The notes beneath the pieces were generated by a model that saw only the letters and a list, made by a program, of their open reading frames with translations, made no database searches and had not been told where the DNA came from. The translations under genes were made by a program, and so were the position numbers. Positions 38,731 through 47,383 of a DNA stretch of 64,000 nt are shown here, piece by piece (the stretch's first letter is position 1; every line of letters starts with the position of its first letter). The stretch is from contig NZ_JAPRAQ010000014.1 of NCBI RefSeq assembly GCF_029989365.1, forward strand, positions 1 to 64,000, read 5' to 3'. This stretch comes from Bradyrhizobium sp. Arg816 (GTDB taxonomy: Bacteria > Pseudomonadota > Alphaproteobacteria > Rhizobiales > Xanthobacteraceae).

Positions 38731-39300
38731 ATGTCTGCGCCCGCCGTCAGCCGCTTTCCTGTCCCCGACATCGCAACGCTCCCGGAGGATATTCGCTCGC
38801 GGATAGCTGCGGTCCAGGAAAAGTCCGGTTTCGTACCCAACGTTTTCCTGACGCTCGCGCATCGTCCGGACGAGTTTCGGGCGTTCTTCGCCTATCACGA
38901 CGCCCTCATGGACAAGCCCGGCTTGATCACCAAGGCCGAGCGCGAGATGATCGTGGTGGCCACCAGCAGCGCCAATCAATGCCAGTACTGCGTCGTCGCG
39001 CACGGCGCCATCCTGCGCGTGCGGGCGAAGAATCCGCTGATCGCGGACCAGGTGGCCGTCAACTACCGCAAGGCGGACATCACCGCGCGGCAAAGAGCGA
39101 TGCTCGATTTCGCGATGAAGGTCTCGGCACAAGCCTATGAGGTGGACGACTCCGACGTCCAGGATCTGAAGGAGCACGGTTTCACGGAGGAGGACGTCTG
39201 GGACATTGCGGCCATCGCTGCATTCTTCGGCATGTCGAACCGCCTCGCCAACGTCACCAGCATGCGTCCGAACGACGAGTTCTATGCGATGGGACGCTGA
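38731..39300 (+). CDS. AhpD-like/carboxymuconolactone decarboxylase-family protein
   Basis: The 189-residue protein is of the peroxidase-related (AhpD-like) group: KAEREMIVVATSSANQCQYCVVAHGAIL contains the CxxC redox pair and the proton-relay His, and DVWDIAAIAAFFGMSNRLAN closes the domain. Members act as alkylhydroperoxidase-type thiol peroxidases or as helper proteins. It lies 15 bases after the molybdoenzyme and may protect it or supply thiol reductant (inference). Confidence 0.85.
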   Translation: MSAPAVSRFPVPDIATLPEDIRSRIAAVQEKSGFVPNVFLTLAHRPDEFRAFFAYHDALMDKPGLITKAEREMIVVATSSANQCQYCVVAHGAILRVRAKNPLIADQVAVNYRKADITARQRAMLDFAMKVSAQAYEVDDSDVQDLKEHGFTEEDVWDIAAIAAFFGMSNRLANVTSMRPNDEFYAMGR

Positions 39301-39321
39301 ACGCTTCGGGCAAAGAATCCA

Positions 39322-40086
39322 ATGGTGTCGCTTGTCATAGACAGTCGCTTCCGGGGCCCGCCTAATTCGGGCAACGGAGGGTATGTCTGCGGATGTCTCG
39401 CAAAGCACGTTGCCGGAGACGTCGAAGTGACCTTGCGCGCGCCATCGCCGCTGGAGCTGCCGCTCGACATCCTGACGGGAACTGACGGCGACGTCGAACT
39501 ACGCGAGAACGATAGGCTGCTTGCGACAGCGCGGGTCGCGAGCATTGATGTGCCGGATGTTCCCGGGGTGAGCTACGAGGCGGCCGAAGCGGCGGTCGGC
39601 AGAACACCCTACGACGAGCAGACCCACAACCTCCCGACATGCTTTGTTTGCGGCCCTGCGCGTGCCCATGGCGATGGTCTTCGGATCTTCGCAGGTCCGC
39701 TGGAGGTGGCGACGACCTCGGGGAAGCCGGCCGTATTCGCGGCGTCCTGGGTGCCTCATCGCAATCTTTCCGGCGGAGATGGCCATGTCGCGTCCGAATT
39801 CGTCTGGGCCGCTCTCGACTGTCCGACCGGCTATTGTAGCGTGGGCGCCCGTCACCTCGGATTGAACGGTAACGAAACGGCTCTGCTCGGTCGCATGGCT
39901 GCACGGATCGATAGCCGGCCGCGTCCCGGGGATCGTTGCGTGGTGGCGGCCTGGTCGACCGGGCGGGAAGGTCGCAAGCTCTTTGCGGAGAGCGCGTTGC
40001 TGAGTTCGGATCAGGAGGTGTTGGCGGTCGCACGAACCACGTGGCTGCTGGTCGATCGGCAGGTTCAGCTCGGAGCAATGGCATGA
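39322..40086 (+). CDS. Hotdog-fold-like hypothetical protein
   Basis: The 254-residue protein starts with FRGPPNSGNGGYVCGCLAKHV, contains a CFVCGPARAHGDGLRIFAGPL motif and a second half of WVPHRNLSGGDGHVASEFVWAALDCPTGY and AWSTGREGRKLFAESALL. This resembles double-hotdog thioesterase-like proteins that carry a CFVCGP motif. If so it could act on a CoA thioester made by the CoA-transferase. Assignment is tentative. Confidence 0.6.
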   Translation: MVSLVIDSRFRGPPNSGNGGYVCGCLAKHVAGDVEVTLRAPSPLELPLDILTGTDGDVELRENDRLLATARVASIDVPDVPGVSYEAAEAAVGRTPYDEQTHNLPTCFVCGPARAHGDGLRIFAGPLEVATTSGKPAVFAASWVPHRNLSGGDGHVASEFVWAALDCPTGYCSVGARHLGLNGNETALLGRMAARIDSRPRPGDRCVVAAWSTGREGRKLFAESALLSSDQEVLAVARTTWLLVDRQVQLGAMA

Positions 40087-40105
40087 ACGTGAGTGGGAGC
40101 AGCGT

Positions 40106-40798
40106 ATGACCAGCCGCGAAGCGGACCTCGAACTTCGTCAGTCCATCATCGACGCTTGTCGCGAGATGGCAGCGCAAGGCATCAACCAGGGAACGTCCGG
40201 AAACATCAGCGTCCGGACCGACGACGGCATCCTGCTCACGCCGTCCGGTCTTCCATACGACCGTATGAAGCCGGAGGACATCGTGGCCATGAAATGGGAC
40301 GGGTCATGGACCGCGTCGGCCGGTAATGTTCCGTCAACAGAATGGCGCTTTCATCTCGACATCCTGAAATCGAAGCAGGAGGTCGGCGCTGTCGTTCACG
40401 CGCACCCGATCTTCTGCACGGTCATCGCGATCATGAATCGCGCGATCCCCGCCATTCACTACATGATCGCCGCGGCCGGCGGTAACGACATCCCGTGTGC
40501 ACCCTATGCTCAATACGGCACGGCTGAGCTTTCGCAGTCGGCCCTGAACGCGCTTCGCTTTCGGCGCGCCTGCCTGCTCGCGCATCACGGACTGATCGCC
40601 GTAGGTCCCAACCTGCGCAAGGCCATGTGGCTCGCGGTGGAGGTCGAAGTGCTCGCCAAGCAGTACCACGGTTGTCTTCAACTCGGCTCTCCTCCGCTCC
40701 TGCCGGACGAGGAGATCGACAGCATCTTGAGGCGATGGGGGCAGTACGGCCTGCGCGATAGCAACGGCGCGCCCAAGAGTCCCCAGCGGTCAAGCTAG
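40106..40798 (+). CDS. Class II aldolase/adducin family protein
   Basis: The 230-residue protein is like L-fuculose-phosphate aldolase: QGINQGTSGNISVRTDDGILLTPSGLPYDRM (phosphate-binding), WRFHLDIL and VVHAHPIFCTVIA (zinc-binding HAH) and LAHHGLIAVGPNL (third His). Zn-dependent retro-aldol cleavage of a sugar phosphate is the family reaction; some members are decarboxylases or epimerases. Its place next to a PfkB kinase suggests that its substrate is a phosphorylated sugar or sugar acid. Confidence 0.86.
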   Translation: MTSREADLELRQSIIDACREMAAQGINQGTSGNISVRTDDGILLTPSGLPYDRMKPEDIVAMKWDGSWTASAGNVPSTEWRFHLDILKSKQEVGAVVHAHPIFCTVIAIMNRAIPAIHYMIAAAGGNDIPCAPYAQYGTAELSQSALNALRFRRACLLAHHGLIAVGPNLRKAMWLAVEVEVLAKQYHGCLQLGSPPLLPDEEIDSILRRWGQYGLRDSNGAPKSPQRSS

Positions 40799-40830
40799 AT
40801 CCCGGTCAAACCACTGTCCTGCGAGAACTC

Positions 40831-41793
40831 ATGGCTTACACTCACGACGTCAGCGTCTGCGGTACGTACATTCTGGATATATTGGGGGTGCCGGTTACCG
40901 AAATTCCGCCCGGTGGCGGCAGGCTGCTGATCGAAGAAATTCGGCTCGCGGTCGCCGGAACCGCCGGCGGAACGGTCGTCCCCTGTGCGCGTCTCGGTCT
41001 GAAAGCGCTCGCGGTGGGCGCGGTCGGCTCCGACGAGAAGGCTGACTGGATGCTGAGCGCGATGCAACGCGAAGGCATCGATACTTCCGTGATGGAACGA
41101 ATGGCCGACAGTCCGACGTCGGCCACGATCTTACCGATCCGGCCCGACGGCTCGCGTCCGGTCATGCATGCAAGGGGAGCGTCCGCCCGTTGGCGGATCG
41201 CACCCGAAACGCAAAAGGCCGCCTGTCGGAGCAGAATTCTGCATCTCGGCGGAGTTGGATCTTTACTCGCCATGGACGGAGCGCCTTCCGTCGCGTTGCT
41301 GCGGGACGCAAAGGCGGCCGGTTGCACGACGACGCTCGATCTCATCCAGGCGCGGCGTGAAACGCGTGCGCTGGTCGAGCCGCTGCTGCCCTATGTGGAC
41401 TTCTTCATGCCGAGCATCGACGAGACCAATGCCATGGTCGGAACCGACGATCCCGCAGCGTGTGCGCGGTTCTTCATCGACAAGGGGGCGGGAGCCTGCG
41501 CCATCTCTCTTGGGGCCGATGGATCGTTCGTGATGACACGCGACGGACGTCAATTTACGTTGCCGGCTTTCGAGGTCGCGGTGCGCGATACGTCGGGATG
41601 CGGTGATTCCTACACCGGAGGCTTCATCGCCGGGCTGGTCCGCAACTGGGACTTGCTCGACTGTGCGAAGCTTGCGACCGCGACCGCCGCGATCGTCGCG
41701 ACGGGTTTGGGTTCGGGCGCCAATCTCGTATCGTTCGAAGACACGGTCACTGCCATGAACACGCTCCCGGTCAGGAAGCCTGTTCGCGCGTAA
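40831..41793 (+). CDS. PfkB-family carbohydrate kinase
   Basis: The 320-residue kinase has the family signature 1 region (AGTAGGTVVPCARLGLKALAVGAVGSDEKADWMLSAMQREGIDTS), a substrate region (FFMPSIDETNAM) and the ATP/anion-hole motif DTSGCGDSYTGGFIAGL with its catalytic Asp. Cys replaces the usual Ala in the GAGD motif, which is tolerated in some members. It probably phosphorylates the sugar-like intermediate ahead of the aldolase. Confidence 0.88.
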   Translation: MAYTHDVSVCGTYILDILGVPVTEIPPGGGRLLIEEIRLAVAGTAGGTVVPCARLGLKALAVGAVGSDEKADWMLSAMQREGIDTSVMERMADSPTSATILPIRPDGSRPVMHARGASARWRIAPETQKAACRSRILHLGGVGSLLAMDGAPSVALLRDAKAAGCTTTLDLIQARRETRALVEPLLPYVDFFMPSIDETNAMVGTDDPAACARFFIDKGAGACAISLGADGSFVMTRDGRQFTLPAFEVAVRDTSGCGDSYTGGFIAGLVRNWDLLDCAKLATATAAIVATGLGSGANLVSFEDTVTAMNTLPVRKPVRA

Positions 41794-41844
41794 TCGTTCC
41801 ACACAATCAAAAGACGTCATCCAAACAACAGGGGAGAACGCAAT

Positions 41845-42591
41845 ATGGCCCGACATGCAATCGTGACGGGAGCAAGCCGCGGAATTGGTCGCGCGATTGC
41901 CATTGGCCTTGCCAGGCGCGGCTACGATCTCGCGCTGACCGACATCGCTGCTCAGGAGAAGGTCCTTGTGGAAACTGTCGCGGAGATCAGGGAGCTTGGC
42001 GGCCGCTGCATCCCGGTGCTGGGCGACGTCAGCGATATCGGCGACTGCAGACGGGCGGTGGCCGAAGCCGCGCAAGGTCTCGGGCATATCGACGTCCTCG
42101 TCAACAATGCGGGGATACTCAGGCTGGCGACCATCGACGAACTGACGCCCGACACCTGGGACCAGACGTTCGCCGTCAACACGCGCGGCGTGTTCCAAAT
42201 GACCCAGGCAGTCGTCGCGCATATGAAGGAGCGCAGGTATGGGCGAATCGTGAACATCGCTTCGCTCGCCGCCCGAACGGGCGGTCCAGGGCAGTCGCAC
42301 TACGCTGCATCCAAGTCGGCCGTAGTCGGCTTTACGCGGGTTTCGTCAATGGAGTTCGGAGGCCACGGCATTACCGTCAATGCCGTATGTCCGGGCATCA
42401 TCGTGACGGAGATGGGGCTCAACAATCTCCGGGATCCGGAGAGGGTCGCCTATTTCGAGAAGGTCACGGACCTGCATCGGCTGGGGCAGCCGGAAGATGT
42501 CGTAGGTCCCGTGGCGTTTTTTGCATCGGATGATTCTGCGTTTGTGACCGGCCAAGCCCTCAACGTGGACGGAGGTATCTTCTACAGCTAG
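41845..42591 (+). CDS. SDR-family oxidoreductase
   Basis: The 248-residue classical short-chain dehydrogenase has the cofactor motif TGASRGIG, an acidic residue after beta-2 (ALTDIA, suggesting NAD preference), NNAG, the catalytic Ser-Tyr-Lys in IASLAARTGGPGQSHYAASKSA and a C-terminal ALNVDGGIFYS. GGGGAG lies nearby upstream. It is the last intact gene of the island operon and would oxidise an alcohol or sugar intermediate. Confidence 0.9.
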   Translation: MARHAIVTGASRGIGRAIAIGLARRGYDLALTDIAAQEKVLVETVAEIRELGGRCIPVLGDVSDIGDCRRAVAEAAQGLGHIDVLVNNAGILRLATIDELTPDTWDQTFAVNTRGVFQMTQAVVAHMKERRYGRIVNIASLAARTGGPGQSHYAASKSAVVGFTRVSSMEFGGHGITVNAVCPGIIVTEMGLNNLRDPERVAYFEKVTDLHRLGQPEDVVGPVAFFASDDSAFVTGQALNVDGGIFYS

Positions 42592-42935
42592 AAACCAGAT
42601 AGTCTCGGGAGGAGCGCACCATCTATGCGCTATAGCGACCCTTGGCGGACCATTCGCAACGCTTGCATGCGAATCGAAGCCCATTGCGGCTGAGGCCGCG
42701 TCGACCCTGGATGTCTCCGTGTAAAACCATATTCGGGCTTTGAAGCGATAATTTGAGCCGCGTGCCGACGCGGGTCGCGGAGCCGGCGGTGCGGAACCGG
42801 ACGTTCTCTACAGAACTGGCGCTCGCCGAAAAGTCTTCAACCTTGTCCGGGAAATATTCCCGTTTTGCGGATAAAATTACCGGAGACGGAGGGAGAGCTG
42901 GATTTGTCGATCGTGCCGTCATCCATCTGATGTAG
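42592..42935. other. No intact gene; start of degraded DNA at island right side
   Basis: No gene is supported. The frame that becomes the ABC-F remnant is open back to about 42753 but is interrupted by a TAG at 42933-42935, so part of this stretch may be the decayed N-terminal half of that gene. Confidence 0.4.
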
Positions 42936-43567
42936 GGCGATCGACGGATCAAGGACACTGCCATCGTCACACCGGATGGGAGGCCGTTGTTCCGTACCGG
43001 TACGAAATGGATCGAGAACGGGGATCGGGTTGCGCTCCTAGGAGCAAACGGTACGGGCAAGACGAGGCTGATCGAGCGGTTGCGGGCGGCTGTTGCGGGG
43101 TCCGATCCGGATATCCGTGTCGCGACGAGCCTCAAGTTGGGATATTCAAATCAGGCGCTATCACAGCTCGAGATGTTCAAGACCCCGCAGGAGGCGTTCA
43201 AGAGCCTGAGCAATCTCCCGGATCACCAGGCGCGCTCCCTGCTCGCGGGCGCCGGCGTCGGCATAGACGCCCAAACTGCGCCCATACCTCGCCTTTCGGG
43301 GGGCAGCGAGCGCGGCTCGCAATGCTTCTTCTGCGCTTGCTCCAGCCAAACTTTTACCTTTTGGATGAGCCAACCAATCATCTCGATATCAACGGGCAGG
43401 ACTCGCTGGAAAGCGAGTTGGTCGAGCATGGCGCGGCTTGTCTTTTGGTCAGCCATGATCGAGCGTTTGTCCGAGCCGTGGCGACGCGAATCTGGGTCAT
43501 CACAGGTCAGCGACTTGTCGAGGTTGATGACCCGGTACCGGTCTTTGACAAGCTGATGTCCAGCTGA
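42936..43567 (+). pseudogene. ABC-F ATPase remnant, N-terminally truncated and frameshifted
   Basis: Only the second ATPase domain remains. The first frame encodes IKDTAIVTPDGRPLFRTGTKWIENGDRVALLGANGTGKTRLIERLR (Walker A intact), up to IPRLSGG. At 43297-43305 a G run seems one base short; after it the next frame gives QRARLAMLLLRLLQPNFYLLDEPTNHLDINGQDSLESELVEHG and CLLVSHDRAFVRAV (Walker B, EPTNHLD, H loop). The order and DEPTNHLD mark the ABC-F family (ribosome-associated). The ~300-residue N-terminal part is missing or unrecognisable. Confidence 0.82.
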
Positions 43568-43649
43568 TCCTGCATTGCCTGGCGCGTTGACTAGTCTGCG
43601 ACCTGCTCAGGCCGAATTGAGTTAGTCGCAAGAGTACGAAGGACCACCG

Positions 43650-44210
43650 ATGACCGACGCACTCGTGCTTGGTGCCGGCATGGCAGGCGTTTCAGCCGCT
43701 CTCATGCTGCAGAGACGCGGTTGGTCGGTCGCCCTTATCGACCGGCAAGCGCCGGGGCGGGCAACAAGTTTTGGCAACGCAGGAATCATTCAGAGCGAGG
43801 CGGTTGAGCCGTTCGCGATGCCGCGAGACTTGCGCTCGCTTTGGAAGATCATCCTGGGCAACACGAACGACGTGCACTGGCGCTTGCGGCACCTCGGGCC
43901 GCACGTTGGTCCGCTTCTGAGTTACTGGTGGCACTCCGGTGGATCGCGCTACAGACAAGCGGTGGAGGTTCATTCAGCTCTCGTCGCTCGAGCTGCAGAG
44001 GCACACGCTCCCCTCATTGCCGCTGCAGGAGCAGAGAGCCTGGTTCGTCGCGACGGATTTCGCGTCTTGCATAGAACTGAGCGCGGAATGGACCAGGAAG
44101 CAGCCGTTGCGGAGAGGTTTCGTGCCGATTACGGCGTCCCCTACCGTGTGCTTTCAGCGGCGGCACTCGCAAAGGCGGAGCCGGGCCCAGAGCAGCCGGG
44201 GTCTGCTTAG
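43650..44210 (+). pseudogene. C-terminally truncated DadA-like FAD amine dehydrogenase
   Basis: The 186 residues match the N-terminal part of D-amino acid dehydrogenase-like enzymes: ALVLGAGMAGVSAALMLQRRGWSVALIDRQAPGRATSFGNAGIIQSEAVEPFAMP (FAD-binding GxGxxG) and VPYRVLSAAALAKAEPG. Family members have about 410-430 residues, so more than half is missing. The homology ends about 220 bases before the right end repeat, so the truncation fits an island boundary event. Confidence 0.8.
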
Positions 44211-44350
44211 ACTTGTTCACGAGCGTCATTGGCTCAACAAACATCACTAGACAGATAATTTGATTGGGTTGAGGGCTCGTCAGCGGCTTTGCTGGTCGAT
44301 CACCAATCAGCCATCCGAAATTTTTTCGCCGTCAGTCGTTGACTCCGAAA

Positions 44351-44371
44351 TGTTGGTATTTTTGTTGGTAT
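44351..44371. repeat. Short tandem TGTTGGTAT repeat near island right end
   Basis: TGTTGGTAT occurs twice with a 3-base gap (44351-44371), about 60 bases inside the right end repeat. Such short direct repeats near an attachment site can be integrase arm sites, but this is only a suggestion. Confidence 0.35.
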
Positions 44372-44426
44372 CGCGCGTACCCGCCGCGAAAAAGCAAAGC
44401 AATTTCAGATTGTTATGTGCCAATTT

Positions 44427-44447
44427 CCATTACCTCGCGGGTAATGG
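44427..44447. promoter_or_regulatory. Operator-like palindrome before XRE regulator; right island repeat
   Basis: CCATTACC-TCGCG-GGTAATGG is a perfect 8+5+8 inverted repeat about 33 bases upstream of the regulator start, the expected place for an autoregulatory operator. The inner 16 bases are identical to 28404-28419 at the other side of the island, where the outer bases are lost. Confidence 0.75.
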
Positions 44448-44480
44448 AAGGGCTGAAATCCGCATGCTAGGTTTTTGACC

Positions 44481-45302
44481 ATGAACGCACACGCATCCAC
44501 GGCACAGGCCGAACGCAGCCAGCCCGTCCATATCGGCGACCATTTGCGCGAATGGCGGCAGCGCCGCCGCATGAGCCAGCTCGATCTGGCGGGCGAGGCC
44601 GAGATTTCCGCGCGGCATCTGAGCTTCGTCGAGACCGGTCGCGCCGCGCCCTCGCGCGACATGGTGCTCAGGCTCGCCGAACGTCTCGAGGTGCCCTTGC
44701 GCGAGCGCAACGTGCTGCTGGTCGCCGCCGGCTATGCGCCGGCGTTCCAGCAGCGCCCGTTGGAGGATCCCGCGTTGAAATCAGCCCGCCAGGCGATCGA
44801 CCTCGTGCTCAAAGCGCATGAGCCCAATCCCGCGCTCGCGGTGGACCGGCACTGGAACCTGGTCTCCGCCAACCGCATGGTGGCGCCGCTGCTCGACGGC
44901 ATCCCGCCGCGGCTGCTCGGCCAGCCCTTCAACGTGCTGCGGCTTGCCTTTCATCCGGAGGCGCTGGCGCCGCGCACGGTCAATCTCGCAGAATGGTGCG
45001 GGCATTTGCTGGAGCGGCTGCACCGCCAATGCGAGGCAACGGCCGATCCCGAGTTGATCAAGCTCTATAACGACCTCAAGAGCTACCCCATCCCGGCGCG
45101 CTCGGGGCCGCTGTCGAGCGACAATGTCGCGATTCCCTTCAAGCTGCGCCATGGCGGAGAGATACTAAGTTTCTTCTCCACCACCATGGTGTTCGGCACA
45201 CCTGTGGACATCACGCTGTCGGAGCTGGCGCTGGAGACGTTCTTCCCGGCCGACGAGCGCACCGCCGAGCGGCTGAAGCAGATGGCAGCAGCTATGACCT
45301 AG
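44481..45302 (+). CDS. XRE-family regulator with MmyB-like ligand-binding domain
   Basis: The 273-residue protein has an N-terminal helix-turn-helix (DHLREWRQRRRMSQLDLAGEAEISARHLSFVETGRAAPSRDMVLRLAERL) and a C-terminal MmyB-like (PAS-like) domain (about residues 100-268: NPALAVDRHWNLVSANRMVAPLLDGI, PFNVLRLAFHPEAL, FFSTTMVFGTPVDITLSELALETFFPAD). MmyB-type regulators bind fatty-acid-like ligands. A perfect palindrome lies just upstream. Its former divergent partner may be the gene at 28124-28354. An in-frame codon at 44475 adds two residues. Confidence 0.88.
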   Translation: MNAHASTAQAERSQPVHIGDHLREWRQRRRMSQLDLAGEAEISARHLSFVETGRAAPSRDMVLRLAERLEVPLRERNVLLVAAGYAPAFQQRPLEDPALKSARQAIDLVLKAHEPNPALAVDRHWNLVSANRMVAPLLDGIPPRLLGQPFNVLRLAFHPEALAPRTVNLAEWCGHLLERLHRQCEATADPELIKLYNDLKSYPIPARSGPLSSDNVAIPFKLRHGGEILSFFSTTMVFGTPVDITLSELALETFFPADERTAERLKQMAAAMT

Positions 45303-45379
45303 CGCCCTTGCCTCGGAGCGGGTTCGGCTTATCTTCGGCTTATCTTGGGTCAAACCCGCATCGCCCGAAGGAGGCGCTC

Positions 45380-46045
45380 ATGAGCACGTTGAAACCGCTC
45401 CAGATCGATGTCGTCTCCGACGTGGTGTGCCCCTGGTGCTATATCGGAAAACACCGGATCGAGAGCGCGCTCGCGCTCGTGCCCGACGTTCCCGTCAAAC
45501 TTAATTTCCGTCCCTTTTTCCTCAATCCGTGGGTGCCGCGCGAGGGCATCAGCCGCGAGGACTATCTCACCACCAAGTTCGGCTCGGTCGAAGTTTATAA
45601 GGGCATTGCCGGCCGCGTCGTCGCGGCGGCCAGCGAGGAGGGCCTCGTCTACAAGCCCGAACTGGTCGCGCGCCAGCCCAACACGACCGACTGTCACCGC
45701 CTGATCCTCTGGGCCGAGGCGATCGGCAAGGCGCCCGAGATGAAGCAGCGGCTGATGGAGCTGTATTTCCGCGACGGAGGCGACCTCACTGACGTGAACG
45801 TGCTGGTGCAGGCGGCCGCCGATGTCGGCCTCGATGCCGACGACGTGCGCAAGCGCCTCGCCACCGACGAGGACGTCGCGCGCGTGTCGGCCGACGCGCA
45901 GGAGGCCGCCGAGAAGGGCATCTCCGGCGTGCCGACCTATGTGTTCGCGCAGAAATACGCTGTCTCCGGCGCGCAGGATCCGAACCTGCTCGCCCGCGCC
46001 ATCCGCGAGGTCTCGGCGGAGATCAACGCGCAGGCGGCGGAGTAG
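45380..46045 (+). CDS. DsbA-family oxidoreductase, FrnE-like
   Basis: The 221-residue protein has a thioredoxin-like fold with CPWC near the N terminus (IDVVSDVVCPWCYIGKHRIESAL), the inserted helical domain, and a cis-Pro segment KGISGVPTYVFAQKYAVSGAQ. This is the 2-hydroxychromene-2-carboxylate isomerase/FrnE-like DsbA group, cytoplasmic (no signal peptide). GAAGGAGG precedes the ATG at 45380. It follows the XRE gene on the same strand. Confidence 0.88.
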   Translation: MSTLKPLQIDVVSDVVCPWCYIGKHRIESALALVPDVPVKLNFRPFFLNPWVPREGISREDYLTTKFGSVEVYKGIAGRVVAAASEEGLVYKPELVARQPNTTDCHRLILWAEAIGKAPEMKQRLMELYFRDGGDLTDVNVLVQAAADVGLDADDVRKRLATDEDVARVSADAQEAAEKGISGVPTYVFAQKYAVSGAQDPNLLARAIREVSAEINAQAAE

Positions 46046-46052
46046 CTTCCGC

Positions 46053-47222
46053 CTATTTGCGGAGCAGGCGCACCAGGCGTCGCGCGCCGTCGTGCGCGAC
46101 GTTGAGGCCAACCAGCGCCGCGTGAATGAGCGCGACGACCGGATCGTGACGCCGCAGCGGAATCAGCACGTCGCCGATGGCAAAGCGCCCGCGCCAGATC
46201 GGGTTGATCATGGGGTGGTCGGCGCTCGCCGTGGAGTCCGCGCTGGCGATGGCCGGATCGGCGCAGAGATGGCGGGTAAGGTCGAGCGTGAGCTGCACGC
46301 CCGGCGAATATCTTGCAAAGCGTTCGTCGATACCGAGCTTGAAGAAGAAGGCGCGGTCCTGGTGGCGCAGCACGATGCCGGCTGCCACCGGCGTCGTGCC
46401 GGCGCGCAGCGTGATGACTTCGCACTGCGCGGTCTCCGCCAGCGCGGGAACCGCGCGGCGAATGAAAGTCGCATCGCCCGCATGCTGGATCAGCGCGGTG
46501 CCGCGCTTGCCTTTCCAGCCACTGGCCTCGAGTTGCAGGAATGTTTCGAGTGCCGGCCCGATCTCGTCGGGCTTGCGCGCGACCTCGAACGCGACGGGCC
46601 CGTGCTCTTCGAGGCGATGGCGCTGGCGACGCAGCTCCTTGAGCTTCTTGGCGCCGAGCGCGCCATGCAACAGCGTTTCACCATCCTGCGTCGCGTCGAG
46701 GCTGGCGCGGATGTAGGAGGAGAGGATACGCGGCCTCAGGCCGTCGCGATTGAGAACGTCTTTGAGCGAACTCATCGCCGCGCCGTCGAGCGCAACGTCG
46801 TTCAGCACGAGCGCATGCGCTCCGGCCTCGCGCGCCTGCTGCAACAGCCGCGTGGCCGCTTCGATCGGCATATCGCGGTCGATCAGCGGGCTGCACAGGG
46901 TGCCATAGGGATGCGCGCTCACCAGCGCGGGCAGGGGGATCTTTAGGGCGTGCCAGAGCGAGACCACCGGCATCAACCCGATCAGCCGCGCCGACGAGCC
47001 GTCGAAGGCGGGCAGCGCCGAGGCGTCCGTGCGGCCGCGTGCGGCCTCGCTCACGGCGAGCTCCCAGCCCGGCAGGTAATAGCCGTTCGGCTCGATCACG
47101 CGCTGCGCGAGCGCGCGCCATTGGCCGGGATCGATGGACGTCAGGGGGACGCGCGCGCGCGTTGCCGCGGCAGCCCTTGCCGATGCCGGATTGATCGCTG
47201 CCTGATGCGCGATATCGACCAC
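46053..47222 (-). CDS. GNAT/CelD-like N-acetyltransferase
   Basis: The 389-residue protein resembles the CelD/BcsL group of GNAT enzymes (acyltransferases linked to cell-surface polysaccharide): KKLKELRRQRHRLEEHGPVAFEVARKP, FLQLEASGWKGKRGTALIQ, FFFKLGIDERFARYSPGVQLTLDL. The start is a GTG. Substrate and pathway are unknown; no polysaccharide genes are adjacent. Confidence 0.75.
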   Translation of the reverse strand: MVDIAHQAAINPASARAAAATRARVPLTSIDPGQWRALAQRVIEPNGYYLPGWELAVSEAARGRTDASALPAFDGSSARLIGLMPVVSLWHALKIPLPALVSAHPYGTLCSPLIDRDMPIEAATRLLQQAREAGAHALVLNDVALDGAAMSSLKDVLNRDGLRPRILSSYIRASLDATQDGETLLHGALGAKKLKELRRQRHRLEEHGPVAFEVARKPDEIGPALETFLQLEASGWKGKRGTALIQHAGDATFIRRAVPALAETAQCEVITLRAGTTPVAAGIVLRHQDRAFFFKLGIDERFARYSPGVQLTLDLTRHLCADPAIASADSTASADHPMINPIWRGRFAIGDVLIPLRRHDPVVALIHAALVGLNVAHDGARRLVRLLRK

Positions 47223-47383
47223 GTCCCGTCGTTCCCCGTTCAGAAGGTCAGGCTTAGCGCAAAGGTTGGAAAATTCCGTTGGGACGCCGCTTCAATTCGA
47301 ATGGTAATATTAACGTCTCATTGAGCATTCGGGCGACAGGCCGCGGCGTGCCATGATAGAAGCTCTCGAGCTGGAGGATCACA

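Larger units (their letters stand above)
28404..44444. mobile_element. Putative integrated catabolic island (~16 kb) with 16-bp direct-repeat ends
   Basis: ATTACCTCGCGGGTAA occurs at 28404-28419 and 44429-44444 in the same orientation, and CCAATT precedes it in both places within a few bases. Just inside the left copy lies a broken P4-type integrase. Inside the right end are truncated DadA-like and ABC-F genes. Outside the ends are two genes that look like a former divergent pair. The contents are an IclR-controlled transport and catabolic cluster. Integrase-borne insertion is an inference; the repeats are also a likely operator of the flanking XRE regulator. Confidence 0.65.

Noticed and set aside
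37843..39408. 521-codon minus-strand frame
   Set aside because: It is antisense to the molybdoenzyme and the AhpD-like gene, both of which have strong motifs.
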